Below, in pieces: positions 18,656 through 31,403 of a stretch of 64,000 bases of DNA. The notes beneath the pieces are model-generated. The model searched no databases. It was not told the origin of the DNA and was given only the letters and a program-made list of their open reading frames with translations. This DNA comes from Gammaproteobacteria bacterium. GTDB lineage: Bacteria > Pseudomonadota > Gammaproteobacteria > JAABTG01. The translations under genes were made by a program, and so were the position numbers. How positions within the stretch are numbered: the first letter of the stretch is position 1; the number at the start of each line of letters is the position of its first letter. The DNA is taken from contig JAGNLM010000009.1 of NCBI GenBank assembly GCA_017999615.1, forward strand, positions 1 through 64,000, written 5' to 3'.

Positions 18656-19333
18656 TCAGCCCTCGACCACGGGGATGATGGTGATCTCCACGCGGCGGTT
18701 CAGGGCCCGGCCCGCCTCGGTGGCGTTGTCCGCCCGGGGCTGGTTCGGCCCGACGCCGGTCGCGCTCAGGCGCTGGGGAATGACCTGGCGAGAGAGCAGG
18801 TAGTCCTGCACCGCTCCGGCGCGGCGCTGGGACAGGTCCATGTTCATCTGCAGCGCGCCGGTACTGTCGGTGTGGCCCACGATCGCCAGCTGGGTCTTGC
18901 CGTAGCGGTTCACCACCCCGGCGATCTTGTCGAGGCTCGGGTAGAAGGCGGCCTTGATCTGGTTCGAGCCCGTGTCGAAGGCCGTCCCGCCGGTCATGCT
19001 GACCACGAGCTGGTTGTTGGGCTGGGCCTGCAGGGTGATGGCCCCCGAGGCGATCTCCGGCTGCAGGACCTTCTGGAAGTCCCGCTTCTGGTCGTCCATG
19101 TACTTGCCCACGAGGGCGCCGGCGACGCCGCCGCCGACCGCGCCGATGAGCGCGCCCTTGCCGTGCTTGTCGGCCACAAGGGCCCCGACCGCCGCCCCGA
19201 GGCCGGCGCCGATCATCCCGCCCTTGGCGGTGTCGCTCATGGGGGCGCGCTGGCCGTACTCGTCGGTGGCGCAGGCGCTCAGGCCAAAGACACAGGCGAG
19301 CGCAAGGCAGGTGGTGCGTGCAAAACGGGTCAT
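18656..19333 (-). CDS. OmpA-family lipoprotein with glycine-zipper segment
   Basis: A 225-residue lipoprotein. The lipobox LSAC gives Cys21 as lipid anchor. Residues ~38-80 are a glycine-zipper (GGMIGAGLGAAVGALV and a second Gly-rich stretch). The C-terminal OmpA domain (FDTGSNQIKAAFYPSLDKIA; GHTDSTGALQMNMDLSQRRA; NRRVEI) binds peptidoglycan through the conserved D and R. It resembles YiaD-type envelope proteins linking the outer membrane to the wall. It converges with prk. Confidence 0.9.
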   Translation of the reverse strand: MTRFARTTCLALACVFGLSACATDEYGQRAPMSDTAKGGMIGAGLGAAVGALVADKHGKGALIGAVGGGVAGALVGKYMDDQKRDFQKVLQPEIASGAITLQAQPNNQLVVSMTGGTAFDTGSNQIKAAFYPSLDKIAGVVNRYGKTQLAIVGHTDSTGALQMNMDLSQRRAGAVQDYLLSRQVIPQRLSATGVGPNQPRADNATEAGRALNRRVEITIIPVVEG

Positions 19334-19398
19334 GCTGGGTTCTCCTCAGAGGGGCGTGAGAGGGGAAGCAGGATAACGCCTTTTCGACCGCCGGCTAG

Positions 19399-22698
<3,300 letters not shown>

Positions 22699-22715
<17 letters not shown>

Positions 22716-23718
22716 GCAGCTGAGCCGCCAGCTCGCCGCGGGCCTGCGGCCGATCTACGTCGTCCACGGCGGCGAGCCGCTGCAGACCGACGAGGTGGTC
22801 GACGCCATCCGGGCGAGCGCCCGGGACCGGGGCTTCTCGGAGCGGGTGACCTTCGAGCCCGTGACCGACGCGGACTGGGCCGCGCTCGGCACCGAGGCCG
22901 CGAGCCCCTCCCTGTTCGCCCCCCGGCGCCTGCTCGAGGTCCGCCTGCCGGGCTCCCGCCCGGGGCACGCGGGCGCCGCGGTGCTCGCCCGGCTCGCCGG
23001 GAAGCCGCCCCCGGACGTGGTGTTCCTCGTGGTGCTCGGCAGGCTCGAGCCGAAGCAGCGCTCCGCCGCCTGGCTCGAGGCCCTGGAGAAGGCCGGCGTC
23101 TCGGTACCCACGCGCCCGGTGGCCCTCCCGGAGATGCCGGGGTGGGTGAAGGCTCGGGGCCGGCGCGCGGGGCTCGAGCTCAGCGCCGAGGCGGCGGCAC
23201 TCCTCGCCGAGCGCACCCAGGGGAACCTCCTCGCCTGCGCCCAGGAGCTCGACAAGCTGGCCCTGCTGCACCCGGGCGGCCGCGTCGACGTCCGGGAGGT
23301 CCTCGCGAGCACTGGGGAGAGCGCGCGCTACGACGTCTTCGACCTCGTGGACGCCGTGGTAGCCGGCGACGCCCGGCGCGGCGCCCGGGTGCTGGAGGGC
23401 CTGCGCGCGGAGGGCGTCGAGGCGCCCCTCGTGGTCTGGGCCCTCGCCCGGGAGCTGCGGACGCTGGCGTCCATCGCCCGGGCGGCGGCCCGGGGCGAGC
23501 CCCTCGCCCGGCTCTTCCCCCGTTATCGGGTCTGGGAGAGCCGCCAGGGGGCCGTGCGCTCCGCGCTCGAGCGCCACGAGCCCTCCCGGTGGCTCGCGCT
23601 CCTGCGCCGGCTGGGCTCGATCGACCGCATGGTCAAGGGCCTGGAGCCTGCGGACCCCTGGACGGAGCTGTCCCGCCTGGTGCTGGAGGTCGCGGGAAAG
23701 TCCCCCGGGCCCCCGTGA
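22699..23718 (+). CDS. holA: DNA polymerase III delta subunit
   Basis: A 339-residue clamp-loader subunit that opens the beta clamp. The N-terminus [22 protein letters not shown] and the segment [27 protein letters not shown] in split form ([30 protein letters not shown]) are HolA hallmarks. Start GTG at 22699 lies inside lptE (17-bp overlap), the standard lptE-holA arrangement. As usual for delta, there is no functional Walker A. Confidence 0.92.
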
Positions 23719-23779
23719 CGCTGTGGCCTCCGCGCCCCGCGTGGTACATGATCGCCGCCTCACGACCAGCGAGGCCGCC

Positions 23780-25036
23780 ATGGACATCCAAGCCTACATG
23801 CTCGAGCTCGGGCGCAACGCCCGGCGCGCCGCCCGCGCCCTTGCCGCCGCGGGCACCAGCCCCAAGAACCTGGCCCTGCTGCGCACCGCCGACGCCCTCC
23901 TCGCCCAGGCCGATGCCCTGCGCGAGGCCAACGAGCGCGACCTCGCCGAGGGTCGCGCCCGGGGTCTCGACGACGCCTTCCTCGACCGCCTCGCGCTGAC
24001 CGACCCGCGCATCCAGGCCATGGCCCAGGGCCTGCGCGAGGTGGCCGCCCTGCCCGACCCGATCGGCGAGATCACCGGCATGGCCTACCGCCCGACGGGG
24101 ATCCAGGTCGGGCGCATGCGGGTGCCGCTCGGCGTCATCGGGATCATCTACGAGTCGCGGCCCAACGTGACCGCGGACGCCGCCGCGCTCTGCCTGAAGG
24201 CCGGCAACGCGAGCATCCTGCGCGGGGGGTCGGAGTCGCTGCACAGCAACCGCGCCATCGCCGAGTGCATCCAGGAGGGCCTGGCCGCCGCCGAGCTGCC
24301 ACGGGCCGCGGTGCAGGTGGTGGAGACGGCCGACCGCGCCGCGGTGGGCGAGCTCATCCGCATGCGTGAGTACGTGGACGTCATCGTCCCCCGGGGCGGC
24401 AAGGGGCTCATCGCCCGCATCACCGAGGAGGCCCGGATCCCCGTCATCAAGCACCTGGACGGGATCTGCCACGTCTACATCGACGACCGGGCCGCGATGG
24501 AGAAGGCGGTGAGGGTGGCCTACAACGCGAAGACCCAGCGCTACGGCACCTGCAACACCATGGAGACCCTGCTGGTGGCCCGGGCCATCGCGCCGTCCAT
24601 CCTGCCGGTCCTGGGGGAGATGTACCGGGACGCAGGCGTGGAGCTCCGCGGCTGCCCCGAGACCCGGGCCTTCCTGCCCTACGCCCGGGAGGCGACCGAG
24701 GAGGACTGGAGCACGGAGTACCTGGCGCCCATCCTGTCCGTGCGCGTCGTCGACGGCCTCGACGAGGCCATCGACCACATCGAGCGCTACGGCTCCCACC
24801 ACACCGACGCGATCGTGACCGAGGACTTCACGCGGGCCCGGCGCTTCCTCGCCGAGGTCGATTCGAGCTCGGTGATGGTCAACGCCTCGACCCGCTTCTC
24901 CGACGGATTCGAGTACGGGCTCGGGGCCGAGATCGGCATCAGCACGGACAAGCTCCACGCCCGCGGGCCGGTCGGGCTCGAGGGGCTGACCTCCCAGAAG
25001 TTCGTGGTCCTGGGGGACGGGCACATCCGCCAGTGA
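23780..25036 (+). CDS. proA: Gamma-glutamyl phosphate reductase
   Basis: A 418-residue enzyme for the second step of proline synthesis, reducing glutamyl phosphate to the semialdehyde with NADPH. Motifs: [22 protein letters not shown] around the NADP site and the catalytic cysteine in [11 protein letters not shown] (near residue 258). The length equals that of typical ProA. The ATG at 23780 matches the family N-terminus; an in-frame start at 23723 is longer than needed. The stop overlaps the nadD start (GTGA). Confidence 0.95.
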   Translation: MDIQAYMLELGRNARRAARALAAAGTSPKNLALLRTADALLAQADALREANERDLAEGRARGLDDAFLDRLALTDPRIQAMAQGLREVAALPDPIGEITGMAYRPTGIQVGRMRVPLGVIGIIYESRPNVTADAAALCLKAGNASILRGGSESLHSNRAIAECIQEGLAAAELPRAAVQVVETADRAAVGELIRMREYVDVIVPRGGKGLIARITEEARIPVIKHLDGICHVYIDDRAAMEKAVRVAYNAKTQRYGTCNTMETLLVARAIAPSILPVLGEMYRDAGVELRGCPETRAFLPYAREATEEDWSTEYLAPILSVRVVDGLDEAIDHIERYGSHHTDAIVTEDFTRARRFLAEVDSSSVMVNASTRFSDGFEYGLGAEIGISTDKLHARGPVGLEGLTSQKFVVLGDGHIRQ

Positions 25037-25668
25037 TCGGAGTCCTCGGGGGCACCTTCGACCCCGTTCACCACGGCCACCTGCGGTTCGCGCTCGAGGC
25101 CGTCGAGGCGCTCCGGCTGCGCGTGCTGAAGCTCGTCCCGGCGCGCGTGCCCCCGCACCGGCCGGTCCCGGCCGCAGCGCCCGAGGACCGGCTGGCGATG
25201 CTCGAGGCCGCGGTGGCAGGGACGCGCGCCCTGGAGGTGGACGGGCGGGAGCTCGCGCGCCCCGGCCCCTCCTACACCGTCGACACCCTCGCCGAGCTGC
25301 GTGCCGAGCACCCGGAGGAGCCGCTCTGCCTGTGCCTCGGCGCCGACGCGTTCCGCGGCCTCGACACCTGGCACCGCTGGCGGGAGATCCCGGCGCTCGC
25401 GCACCTCGCGGTCGCCCGGCGCCCCGGGGGGCGGCTCCCGGCCCGGGGCCCTGTCGCCGAGCTCCTGCAAGGGGCCCGCGTGGAGCGTCCCGAGGGGCTG
25501 GCCGGGCGCTTGGCCGGCGGCGTCGTGCTGGTGGACCTGCCGGGGCTCGAGGTCTCGGCGACCCGCATCCGGGCGCTCCTCGCCGCCGGCCGGGACCCGC
25601 GCTGGCTCCTGCCCGACCCTGTACTGGAAATCATCCGAGAGAGAGGACTGTACCTTGCACGACACTGA
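25033..25668 (+). CDS. nadD: Nicotinate-nucleotide adenylyltransferase
   Basis: A 211-residue enzyme of NAD synthesis that converts nicotinate mononucleotide to deamido-[21 protein letters not shown] carries the H/TxGH nucleotidyltransferase motif at the N-terminus, and [10 protein letters not shown] the C-terminal ISxTxxR motif. Start GTG at 25033 overlaps the proA stop. The end overlaps the rsfS start by 14 bp. Confidence 0.94.
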   Translation: MIGVLGGTFDPVHHGHLRFALEAVEALRLRVLKLVPARVPPHRPVPAAAPEDRLAMLEAAVAGTRALEVDGRELARPGPSYTVDTLAELRAEHPEEPLCLCLGADAFRGLDTWHRWREIPALAHLAVARRPGGRLPARGPVAELLQGARVERPEGLAGRLAGGVVLVDLPGLEVSATRIRALLAAGRDPRWLLPDPVLEIIRERGLYLARH

Positions 25669-26005
25669 ATCCCTGCGCGACCTGGCCGTCGCGGCCCTCG
25701 AGGAACTGAAAGCCCTGGACGTGATCGTCCTGGACGTCCGCGGCAAGGTCTCGTGGACCGACTTCATGGTGGTGGCGAGCGGCAACTCCGACCGCCACGT
25801 GCGGGCGCTGGCCCGCAACGTGGGCACCCGCGCGAGCGAGGCCGGCCACCCGCCGCTCGGGGTCGAGGGGGACCAGGAGGGCGAGTGGGTGCTGATCGAC
25901 CTCGCCGACGTGGTGGTGCACGTCATGCTGCCCAGGGTGCGGGACTTCTACCAGCTCGAGCGCCTGTGGACGGTGCCGCCCGGCCGGGAGGCGACCGCGG
26001 GGTAA
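25655..26005 (+). CDS. rsfS: Ribosomal silencing factor RsfS
   Basis: A 116-residue RsfS/Iojap protein that binds ribosomal protein L14 and blocks subunit joining in starvation. [29 protein letters not shown] is the family core, in pieces: [16 protein letters not shown] and [22 protein letters not shown]. The start is TTG at 25655, supported by GAGAGGA seven bases upstream inside the end of nadD. It follows the usual nadD-rsfS-rlmH order. Confidence 0.92.
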   Translation: MHDTESLRDLAVAALEELKALDVIVLDVRGKVSWTDFMVVASGNSDRHVRALARNVGTRASEAGHPPLGVEGDQEGEWVLIDLADVVVHVMLPRVRDFYQLERLWTVPPGREATAG

Positions 26006-26011
26006 CCCCCG

Positions 26012-27175
26012 GTGCGCGTCCACCTGGTCGCCGTGGGAGCCGGGATGCCTCGCTGGGTCGCGGAGGGCGTCCAGGAATACGCCCGCAGGATGCCCCGGGA
26101 GTGCACGCTGGTCCTGCGCGAGGTCGAGCTGCCGGCGCGCCAGCGGGGCCTGCCCGCGAGCCAGGGCCGGGCCGCCGAGGGCGAGCGACTGCTGGCGGCA
26201 GTCCCCGCCGGCGCGGTCGTCGTGGCCCTGGACGAGCGGGGGGCGCCCTGGGACACCCTCGAGCTCTCCCGCCGGCTGGAGGGTTGGCTCGGGGGCGGCC
26301 GGGACGTGGCCCTGCTGGTGGGGGGCGCCGACGGGCTCGCCCCCGAGTGCCTGCAGGCCGCGGGACAGGTCTGGTCCCTCTCCGCCCTCACCCTGCCCCA
26401 CATGCTGGTGCGGGTCCTGGTGGCCGAGCAGCTCTACCGTGCCTGGAGCATCCTCGCGGGCCACCCGTACCACCGGGGCGCGGTGGCGGGGAGTCCCCTC
26501 CGGGCCCCGGGGCCCACCACCCCGGGGACCGGGCGGCGCACCCCCCGGGGCCCGGGCGCCGGGGGCCCGCCCGACTCCCCCACGGCCCCTCCGGACCTCT
26601 ACCTCGCCTCCCGCTCACCCCGCCGGCAGGAGCTGCTCGGCCAGATCGGGGTCCGCTTCCGGGTCGTTCCGGCGGAGGTCGACGAGACCCCGCGCCCGGG
26701 GGAGGACCCGGCAGCGCTCGTGCAGCGCCTCGCCCTCGCGAAGGCGCGGGCCGGCCGGGCCGGACTCGCCCCGCGGGACCCGACCCCCGTGCTGGGGGCC
26801 GACACCGAGGTGGTGCTGGACGGGGAGGTGCTGGGCAAGCCGCGCGACGCGGCCCACGCGGCGGCGATGCTGGCGCGCCTGTCCGGGCGGAGCCACCGGG
26901 TCGTCTCGGCCGTGGCCCTCGCCCGACCGGGCCGGGAGGCGGTGCGGGTCTCCACCAGCACGGTGTGGCTGCGGGACACCACCGCCGCGGAGCGCGCCGC
27001 TTACTGCGCCACCGGGGAGCCCCTCGACAAGGCCGGGGCCTACGGGATCCAGGGGGTCGCGGCGGTCTTCGTCACCCGGCTCGAGGGCAGCTACTCCGGG
27101 GTCATGGGGTTGGCGCTGCACGAGACGGCCGAGCTCCTGCGCGAGGCGGGGCTCGCGATACCGCGCAGCCCCTAG
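26012..27175 (+). CDS. rlmH-maf: RlmH (23S rRNA m3Psi1915 methyltransferase) fused to Maf nucleotide pyrophosphatase
   Basis: One 387-residue open frame carries two normally separate proteins. Residues 1-~155 are Rlm[51 protein letters not shown] and the terminal HPYHRG. A ~32-residue Pro/Gly/Arg linker follows. Residues ~190-387 are a Maf-type nucleotide pyrophosphatase ([57 protein letters not shown]), closest to the YhdE dTTP/UTP-cleaving type. No stop or good ribosome site separates them; an in-frame GTG at 26483 is the only candidate internal start near the junction. Start GTG at 26012, 6 bases after rsfS. Confidence 0.85.
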   Translation: MRVHLVAVGAGMPRWVAEGVQEYARRMPRECTLVLREVELPARQRGLPASQGRAAEGERLLAAVPAGAVVVALDERGAPWDTLELSRRLEGWLGGGRDVALLVGGADGLAPECLQAAGQVWSLSALTLPHMLVRVLVAEQLYRAWSILAGHPYHRGAVAGSPLRAPGPTTPGTGRRTPRGPGAGGPPDSPTAPPDLYLASRSPRRQELLGQIGVRFRVVPAEVDETPRPGEDPAALVQRLALAKARAGRAGLAPRDPTPVLGADTEVVLDGEVLGKPRDAAHAAAMLARLSGRSHRVVSAVALARPGREAVRVSTSTVWLRDTTAAERAAYCATGEPLDKAGAYGIQGVAAVFVTRLEGSYSGVMGLALHETAELLREAGLAIPRSP

Positions 27176-27193
27176 CCCCCGCAGGCGCCGCCC

Positions 27194-27742
27194 TCAGAAC
27201 CGGGGCCGCTCGGGGGCCTCGCCGTACATCCGAACGCCGTTCTCGATCTCGGCCCGGGCGTCTTCGAGCGACCCCCAGCCCTGGACCCGGACCCACTTGC
27301 CCTCTTCCAGGTCCTTGTAGTGCTCGAAGAAGTGCGCGATCTGGTCGAGGAGCGTCGGCGGCAGGTCCTCGGCACGGGAGACCCGCTCGTAGCCCTTGCA
27401 GAGCTTCGCCGCGGGCACCGCGAGCACCTTGGCGTCGTCGCCCGACTCGTCGGTCATCTTCAGCACCGCCACCGGCCGGCAGCGGACCACCGAGCCGCTG
27501 ATGAGCGGATAGGGCGTCACCACCAGCACGTCGACCGGGTCCCCGTCGGCGGAGAGCGTGCGGGGGATGTAGCCGTAGTTGCAGGGGTAGTGCATCGCGC
27601 TGGTCATGAACCGGTCGACGAACATCGCGCCGGTCTTCTTGTCGACTTCGTACTTCACCGGGTCCGCGTGGGCCGGGATCTCGATGATGACGTTCACTTC
27701 GTTCGGCACGTCACGGCCGGAGTCCACACGGTCCAGGTTCAT
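27194..27742 (-). CDS. ppa: Inorganic pyrophosphatase (family I)
   Basis: A 182-residue soluble Mg-dependent pyrophosphatase. Motifs: [38 protein letters not shown] and the metal-binding [10 protein letters not shown]; later KVLAVP and [15 protein letters not shown]. The ATG at 27742 follows AGGAGA. It sits downstream of hppA on the same strand with a terminator between, so it probably has its own promoter. It converges with rlmH-maf. A cytosolic PPase beside a PPi-conserving pump and PPi-PFK implies that PPi must be partitioned by regulation. Confidence 0.95.
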   Translation of the reverse strand: MNLDRVDSGRDVPNEVNVIIEIPAHADPVKYEVDKKTGAMFVDRFMTSAMHYPCNYGYIPRTLSADGDPVDVLVVTPYPLISGSVVRCRPVAVLKMTDESGDDAKVLAVPAAKLCKGYERVSRAEDLPPTLLDQIAHFFEHYKDLEEGKWVRVQGWGSLEDARAEIENGVRMYGEAPERPRF

Positions 27743-27790
27743 CGGCCTTCTCCTGAGGTTGGGCCCCGCCCGCTGCGCGCGGACGGGGCA

Positions 27791-27831
27791 GAAAGCGCGA
27801 GGCCGCACCGGACGGATCCGGCACGGCCTCG
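27791..27831 (-). terminator. Rho-independent-like terminator of hppA
   Basis: Read on the minus strand, a 15-bp stem (27817-27831 with 27798-27812, two G-U pairs, loop TCCG) is followed by CGCTTTC. It lies 39 bases past the hppA stop and upstream of ppa. Confidence 0.6.
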
Positions 27832-27869
27832 TTCCCCACCCGCGGCGGGCGCCGCGGGCCCCTGCCCCA

Positions 27870-29906
27870 TCAAGCCGCCGGCAGCAGCGGGATGATCAGC
27901 AGGGCGACGATGTTGATGATCTTGATGAGCGGGTTGACTGCCGGGCCCGCCGTGTCCTTGTACGGGTCGCCGACGGTGTCACCGGTCACCGCCGCCTTGT
28001 GGGCGTCGGAACCCTTGCCGCCGTGAGCGCCGTCCTCGATGTACTTCTTGGCATTGTCCCAGGCGCCGCCACCGGTGGTCATGGAGATGGCCACGAAGAG
28101 CCCCGTGACGATGGCGCCGAGCAGCACGCCACCAAGGGCCTGCGGGCCCAGCACCAGGCCGACGACGACCGGAATCGCCACCGGGAGCAGCGAGGGCACC
28201 ACCATCTCCTTGATGGCCGACCGCGTCAGCATGTCCACCGCCCGCGAGTAGTCGGGCTTCGCCTTGCCCTCCATGATGCCCTTGATCTCGCGGAACTGGC
28301 GCCGGACCTCCACCACGATGCCCCCCGCCGCGCGGCCCACCGCCTCCATCGCCATCGCGCCGAAGAGGTAGGGGACGAGGCCGCCGATGAACAGGCCGAT
28401 GATGACCATGTGGTTCGAGAGGTCGAAGGTCACCGCCTTGTTCGCCGCCTCGAGCCCGTGGGTGTAGTCCGCGAAGAGCACCAGCGCCGCCAGCCCAGCC
28501 GAGCCGATGGCGTAGCCCTTGGTCACGGCCTTGGTCGTGTTGCCCACCGCGTCGAGCGGGTCGGTGATGTTGCGGATCTTCTCGGGCAGGTTCGCCATCT
28601 CCGCGATGCCGCCGGCGTTGTCGGTGATCGGGCCGTAGGCGTCGATCGCCACGATGATGCCGGTCATGGAGAGCATGGCGGTCGCCGCGATGGCGATCCC
28701 GTACAGGCCCGCGAGGGCGTGGGAGGCCCAGATCGCCGCCGCCACCAGCAGCACCGGGATGGCGGTGGACTTCATGGACACGCCGAGCCCCGCGATGATG
28801 TTGGTCGCGTGACCGGTGGTCGACGCCGCGGCGATGTGCTTCACCGGGGCGTACTCCTTGGCGGTGTAGTACTCGGTGACCCACACCATCGCGCCGGTCA
28901 GCACGAGACCGACCAGCGCCGCCCCGTAGAGCGCGCCGAAGCCGAGGCCCTTGGCCGCCAGAACGTCACCCATCATGAAGTACGTGATGGGGAGGAAGAA
29001 CGCAGCGGCGAGGGCGCCGGCCACGATGAGGCCCCGGTACAGGGCGCCCATGATCTTGCCGTTCTTCGCCTCCTTCACGAACAGCGAGCCGACCACCGAG
29101 GCGATGATGGAGGCGCCGCCGAGGGCGAGCGGGTAGATGACCGCTGCGGTGCCGTCACCGGCCACGCCGAAGACCAGCGAGCCGAGCAGCATGGTGGCGA
29201 TGATGGTGACGGCGTAGGTCTCGAAGAGGTCGGCCGCCATTCCGGCGCAGTCGCCCACGTTGTCGCCCACGTTGTCCGCGATCACCGCGGGGTTGCGGGG
29301 GTCGTCCTCGGGGATGCCGGCCTCGACCTTGCCCACCAGGTCGGCGCCGACGTCCGCGCCCTTGGTGAAGATGCCACCGCCCAACCGGGCGAAGATCGAG
29401 ATGAGGGAGCCGCCGAAGCCGAGCCCGACCAGGGCGTGCAGGGTCTCCTTCACCTCCAACCCCACGCCGTAGACCAGGATCGCGTAGTAGCCCGCGACAC
29501 CGAGCAGGCCCAGCCCGACCACCAGCAGGCCGGTGATGGCACCGCCCCGGAAGGCGAGCTGCAGCGCCGCGTTCAGCCCGGAGTCGGCGGCCTGCGCCGT
29601 GCGCACGTTGGCGCGCACCGAGATATTCATCCCGATGTAGCCCGCTGCCGCGGAGAACACCGCGCCGATGGCGAAGCCGATCGCCGTGGGCGCGTGCAGG
29701 AAGTACCACAGCACGGCGAAGAGGACCACACCGACGATGGCGATGGTGGTGTACTGGCGGTTCAGGTAGGCACTGGCGCCTTCCTGGATGGCCGCCGCAA
29801 TCTCCTGCATCCGGGCGTTGCCGGCCGGCTGGGCAAGGACCCAGCGCATCGACCAGACGCCGAATGCGAGTGCCACCAGGGCACTGAGCAGAGCAAAGAT
29901 CAACAT
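27870..29906 (-). CDS. hppA: K+-insensitive pyrophosphate-energised proton pump
   Basis: A 678-residue membrane pyrophosphatase with about 16 transmembrane helices, pumping H+ outward at the expense of PPi (or running in reverse to make PPi). The catalytic acidic motif is [21 protein letters not shown] in parts ([28 protein letters not shown]). [17 protein letters not shown] has Lys where K+-dependent enzymes have Ala, which marks the K+-independent H+-pumping class. The hairpin at 27798-27831 ends the gene. The PPi-PFK gene is 105 bp upstream on the same strand. Confidence 0.95.
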   Translation of the reverse strand: MLIFALLSALVALAFGVWSMRWVLAQPAGNARMQEIAAAIQEGASAYLNRQYTTIAIVGVVLFAVLWYFLHAPTAIGFAIGAVFSAAAGYIGMNISVRANVRTAQAADSGLNAALQLAFRGGAITGLLVVGLGLLGVAGYYAILVYGVGLEVKETLHALVGLGFGGSLISIFARLGGGIFTKGADVGADLVGKVEAGIPEDDPRNPAVIADNVGDNVGDCAGMAADLFETYAVTIIATMLLGSLVFGVAGDGTAAVIYPLALGGASIIASVVGSLFVKEAKNGKIMGALYRGLIVAGALAAAFFLPITYFMMGDVLAAKGLGFGALYGAALVGLVLTGAMVWVTEYYTAKEYAPVKHIAAASTTGHATNIIAGLGVSMKSTAIPVLLVAAAIWASHALAGLYGIAIAATAMLSMTGIIVAIDAYGPITDNAGGIAEMANLPEKIRNITDPLDAVGNTTKAVTKGYAIGSAGLAALVLFADYTHGLEAANKAVTFDLSNHMVIIGLFIGGLVPYLFGAMAMEAVGRAAGGIVVEVRRQFREIKGIMEGKAKPDYSRAVDMLTRSAIKEMVVPSLLPVAIPVVVGLVLGPQALGGVLLGAIVTGLFVAISMTTGGGAWDNAKKYIEDGAHGGKGSDAHKAAVTGDTVGDPYKDTAGPAVNPLIKIINIVALLIIPLLPAA

Positions 29907-30011
29907 CGACTTCCCTCCCTACGGGTCGCGAACCGGGCGGACAGGCGTCCCCACGCCGCCGCCCCTACAGTGCGGCGACCCCGCCGGGGCCGCCGCGTGG
30001 CCTTCCACTGC

Positions 30012-31274
30012 TCATTTCTTCAGCTTGAACTCCGGACACTTCTTCGCCACCGCCACGTTGCGCAGGGTGACGTAGGCGGGCAGCCCGTTGTGGTAGGGCG
30101 GGTAGTCCTCGCCCTGGATCAACGGCAGCAGGTACTCCCGGCAGGCGCCGGTGATCCCGAAGCCGTCTGCCGAGATGAATTCCTTCGGCATCATCTTCTC
30201 CACGTTCGCCACGCGCGAGAGCTCGGCGTGGCCGACGCTCCAGCGGTAGGGCGAGCTGGACTCGCGCACGATGGTGGGCATGACCGAGTTCTCACCGGCG
30301 AGCGCCAGCTCCACGGCGGCCTTGCCCATGGCGTAGGCCTGCTCCACGTCCGTCCTCGAGGCCAGGTGGCGCGCCGAGCGCTGCAGGTAGTCCGCCACCG
30401 CCCAGTGGTACTTGTAGCCGAAGGCGTCCTTCACCATCTGCGCCACCACCGGCGCGGCGCCGCCGAGCTGCGCGTGCCCGAAGGCGTCGCGCGTGCCGGC
30501 CTCGGCGAGGAACCTGCCGTCGGGCGAGCGGGTCCCTTCGGAGACCACCACCGTGCAGTAGTCCCAGCGCTCCACGTTCTCCTTCACCCGGGCGAGGAAG
30601 CGCTCCTGGTCGAAGGGGACCTCGGGGAACAGGATGACGATGGGGATGGGCGTGGCCGCGTCCGAGGCGAGCCCGCCCGCGGCCGCTATCCACCCGGCGT
30701 GGCGCCCCATCACCTCGAGAACGAACACCTTGGTGGAGGTCGAGGACATGGAGCGCACGTCGAAGCTCGCCTCGCGGGTGGAGACCGCGATGTACTTCGC
30801 CACCGACCCGAAGCCCGGGCAGTTGTCGGTGACCGGCAGGTCGTTGTCCACCGTCTTCGGCACGTGCACCGCCTGGATTGGAAAACCCGCCCGCTCGGAG
30901 AGCTGGGAGACCTTCAGGCAGGTGTCCGCCGAGTCACCCCCACCGTTGTAGAAGAAATACCCGATGTCATGGGCCCGGAAGACCTCCATCAGGCGCTCGT
31001 ACTCGACCTGGCTCGCCTCGAGGCTCTTCAGCTTGTACCGGGCGGACCCGAAGGCCCCGGACGGGGTGTGGCGCAGGGCTGCGATCGCCTCCGGCGACTC
31101 GAAGCTCGTATCGATGAGGTCCTCGGTGAGCGCCCCGATGATGCCGCTCCGCCCAGCGTAGACCTTTCCGATCCGGTCCGGGTGCCGGCGCGCCGTCTCG
31201 ATCACGCCAGCGGCGCTCGCGTTGATGACGGCGGTGACTCCACCCGACTGGGCGTAGAAGGCGTTCTTCGGCAT
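30012..31274 (-). CDS. pfp: Pyrophosphate-dependent 6-phosphofructokinase
   Basis: A 420-residue PFK-family enzyme (FYAQSGGVTAVINASAAG; FFYNGGGDSADTCLKVS; PKTVDNDLPVTDNCPGFGS; VMGRHAGWIAA). The Asp in GGGDS and the Lys in PKTVDND are the residues that distinguish PPi-users from ATP-users. The reversible PPi-linked enzyme can also act on sedoheptulose phosphates in related autotrophs. The ATG at 31274 follows GGGAAGAG; the frame stays open further upstream, but the conserved protein starts at MPKNAFYAQSGG. It is divergent from the M48 peptidase gene. Confidence 0.93.
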   Translation of the reverse strand: MPKNAFYAQSGGVTAVINASAAGVIETARRHPDRIGKVYAGRSGIIGALTEDLIDTSFESPEAIAALRHTPSGAFGSARYKLKSLEASQVEYERLMEVFRAHDIGYFFYNGGGDSADTCLKVSQLSERAGFPIQAVHVPKTVDNDLPVTDNCPGFGSVAKYIAVSTREASFDVRSMSSTSTKVFVLEVMGRHAGWIAAAGGLASDAATPIPIVILFPEVPFDQERFLARVKENVERWDYCTVVVSEGTRSPDGRFLAEAGTRDAFGHAQLGGAAPVVAQMVKDAFGYKYHWAVADYLQRSARHLASRTDVEQAYAMGKAAVELALAGENSVMPTIVRESSSPYRWSVGHAELSRVANVEKMMPKEFISADGFGITGACREYLLPLIQGEDYPPYHNGLPAYVTLRNVAVAKKCPEFKLKK

Positions 31275-31403
31275 GGCGGGCTCTTCCCTCGCTGGCGGTG
31301 GGTGGCAGGTCCGGGGTGAACGACTCGGCGCCCGTGTTGTCCCTGCGGGAAAGGATTCATCATTGTAAAGTAACCGGGGTGCGCCCGGCGAGGTGAGAAG
31401 ACC

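Noticed and set aside
26483..27175. Maf as a separate gene starting at GTG 26483
   Set aside because: No ribosome site precedes it and it would begin with the RlmH tail and linker, so one fused frame is the simpler reading. Kept open as an alternative.
27606..31319. A 1237-codon plus-strand open frame
   Set aside because: It lies antisense to ppa, hppA and pfp, all of which have clear motifs. The product is His/Arg/Gly-rich low complexity.
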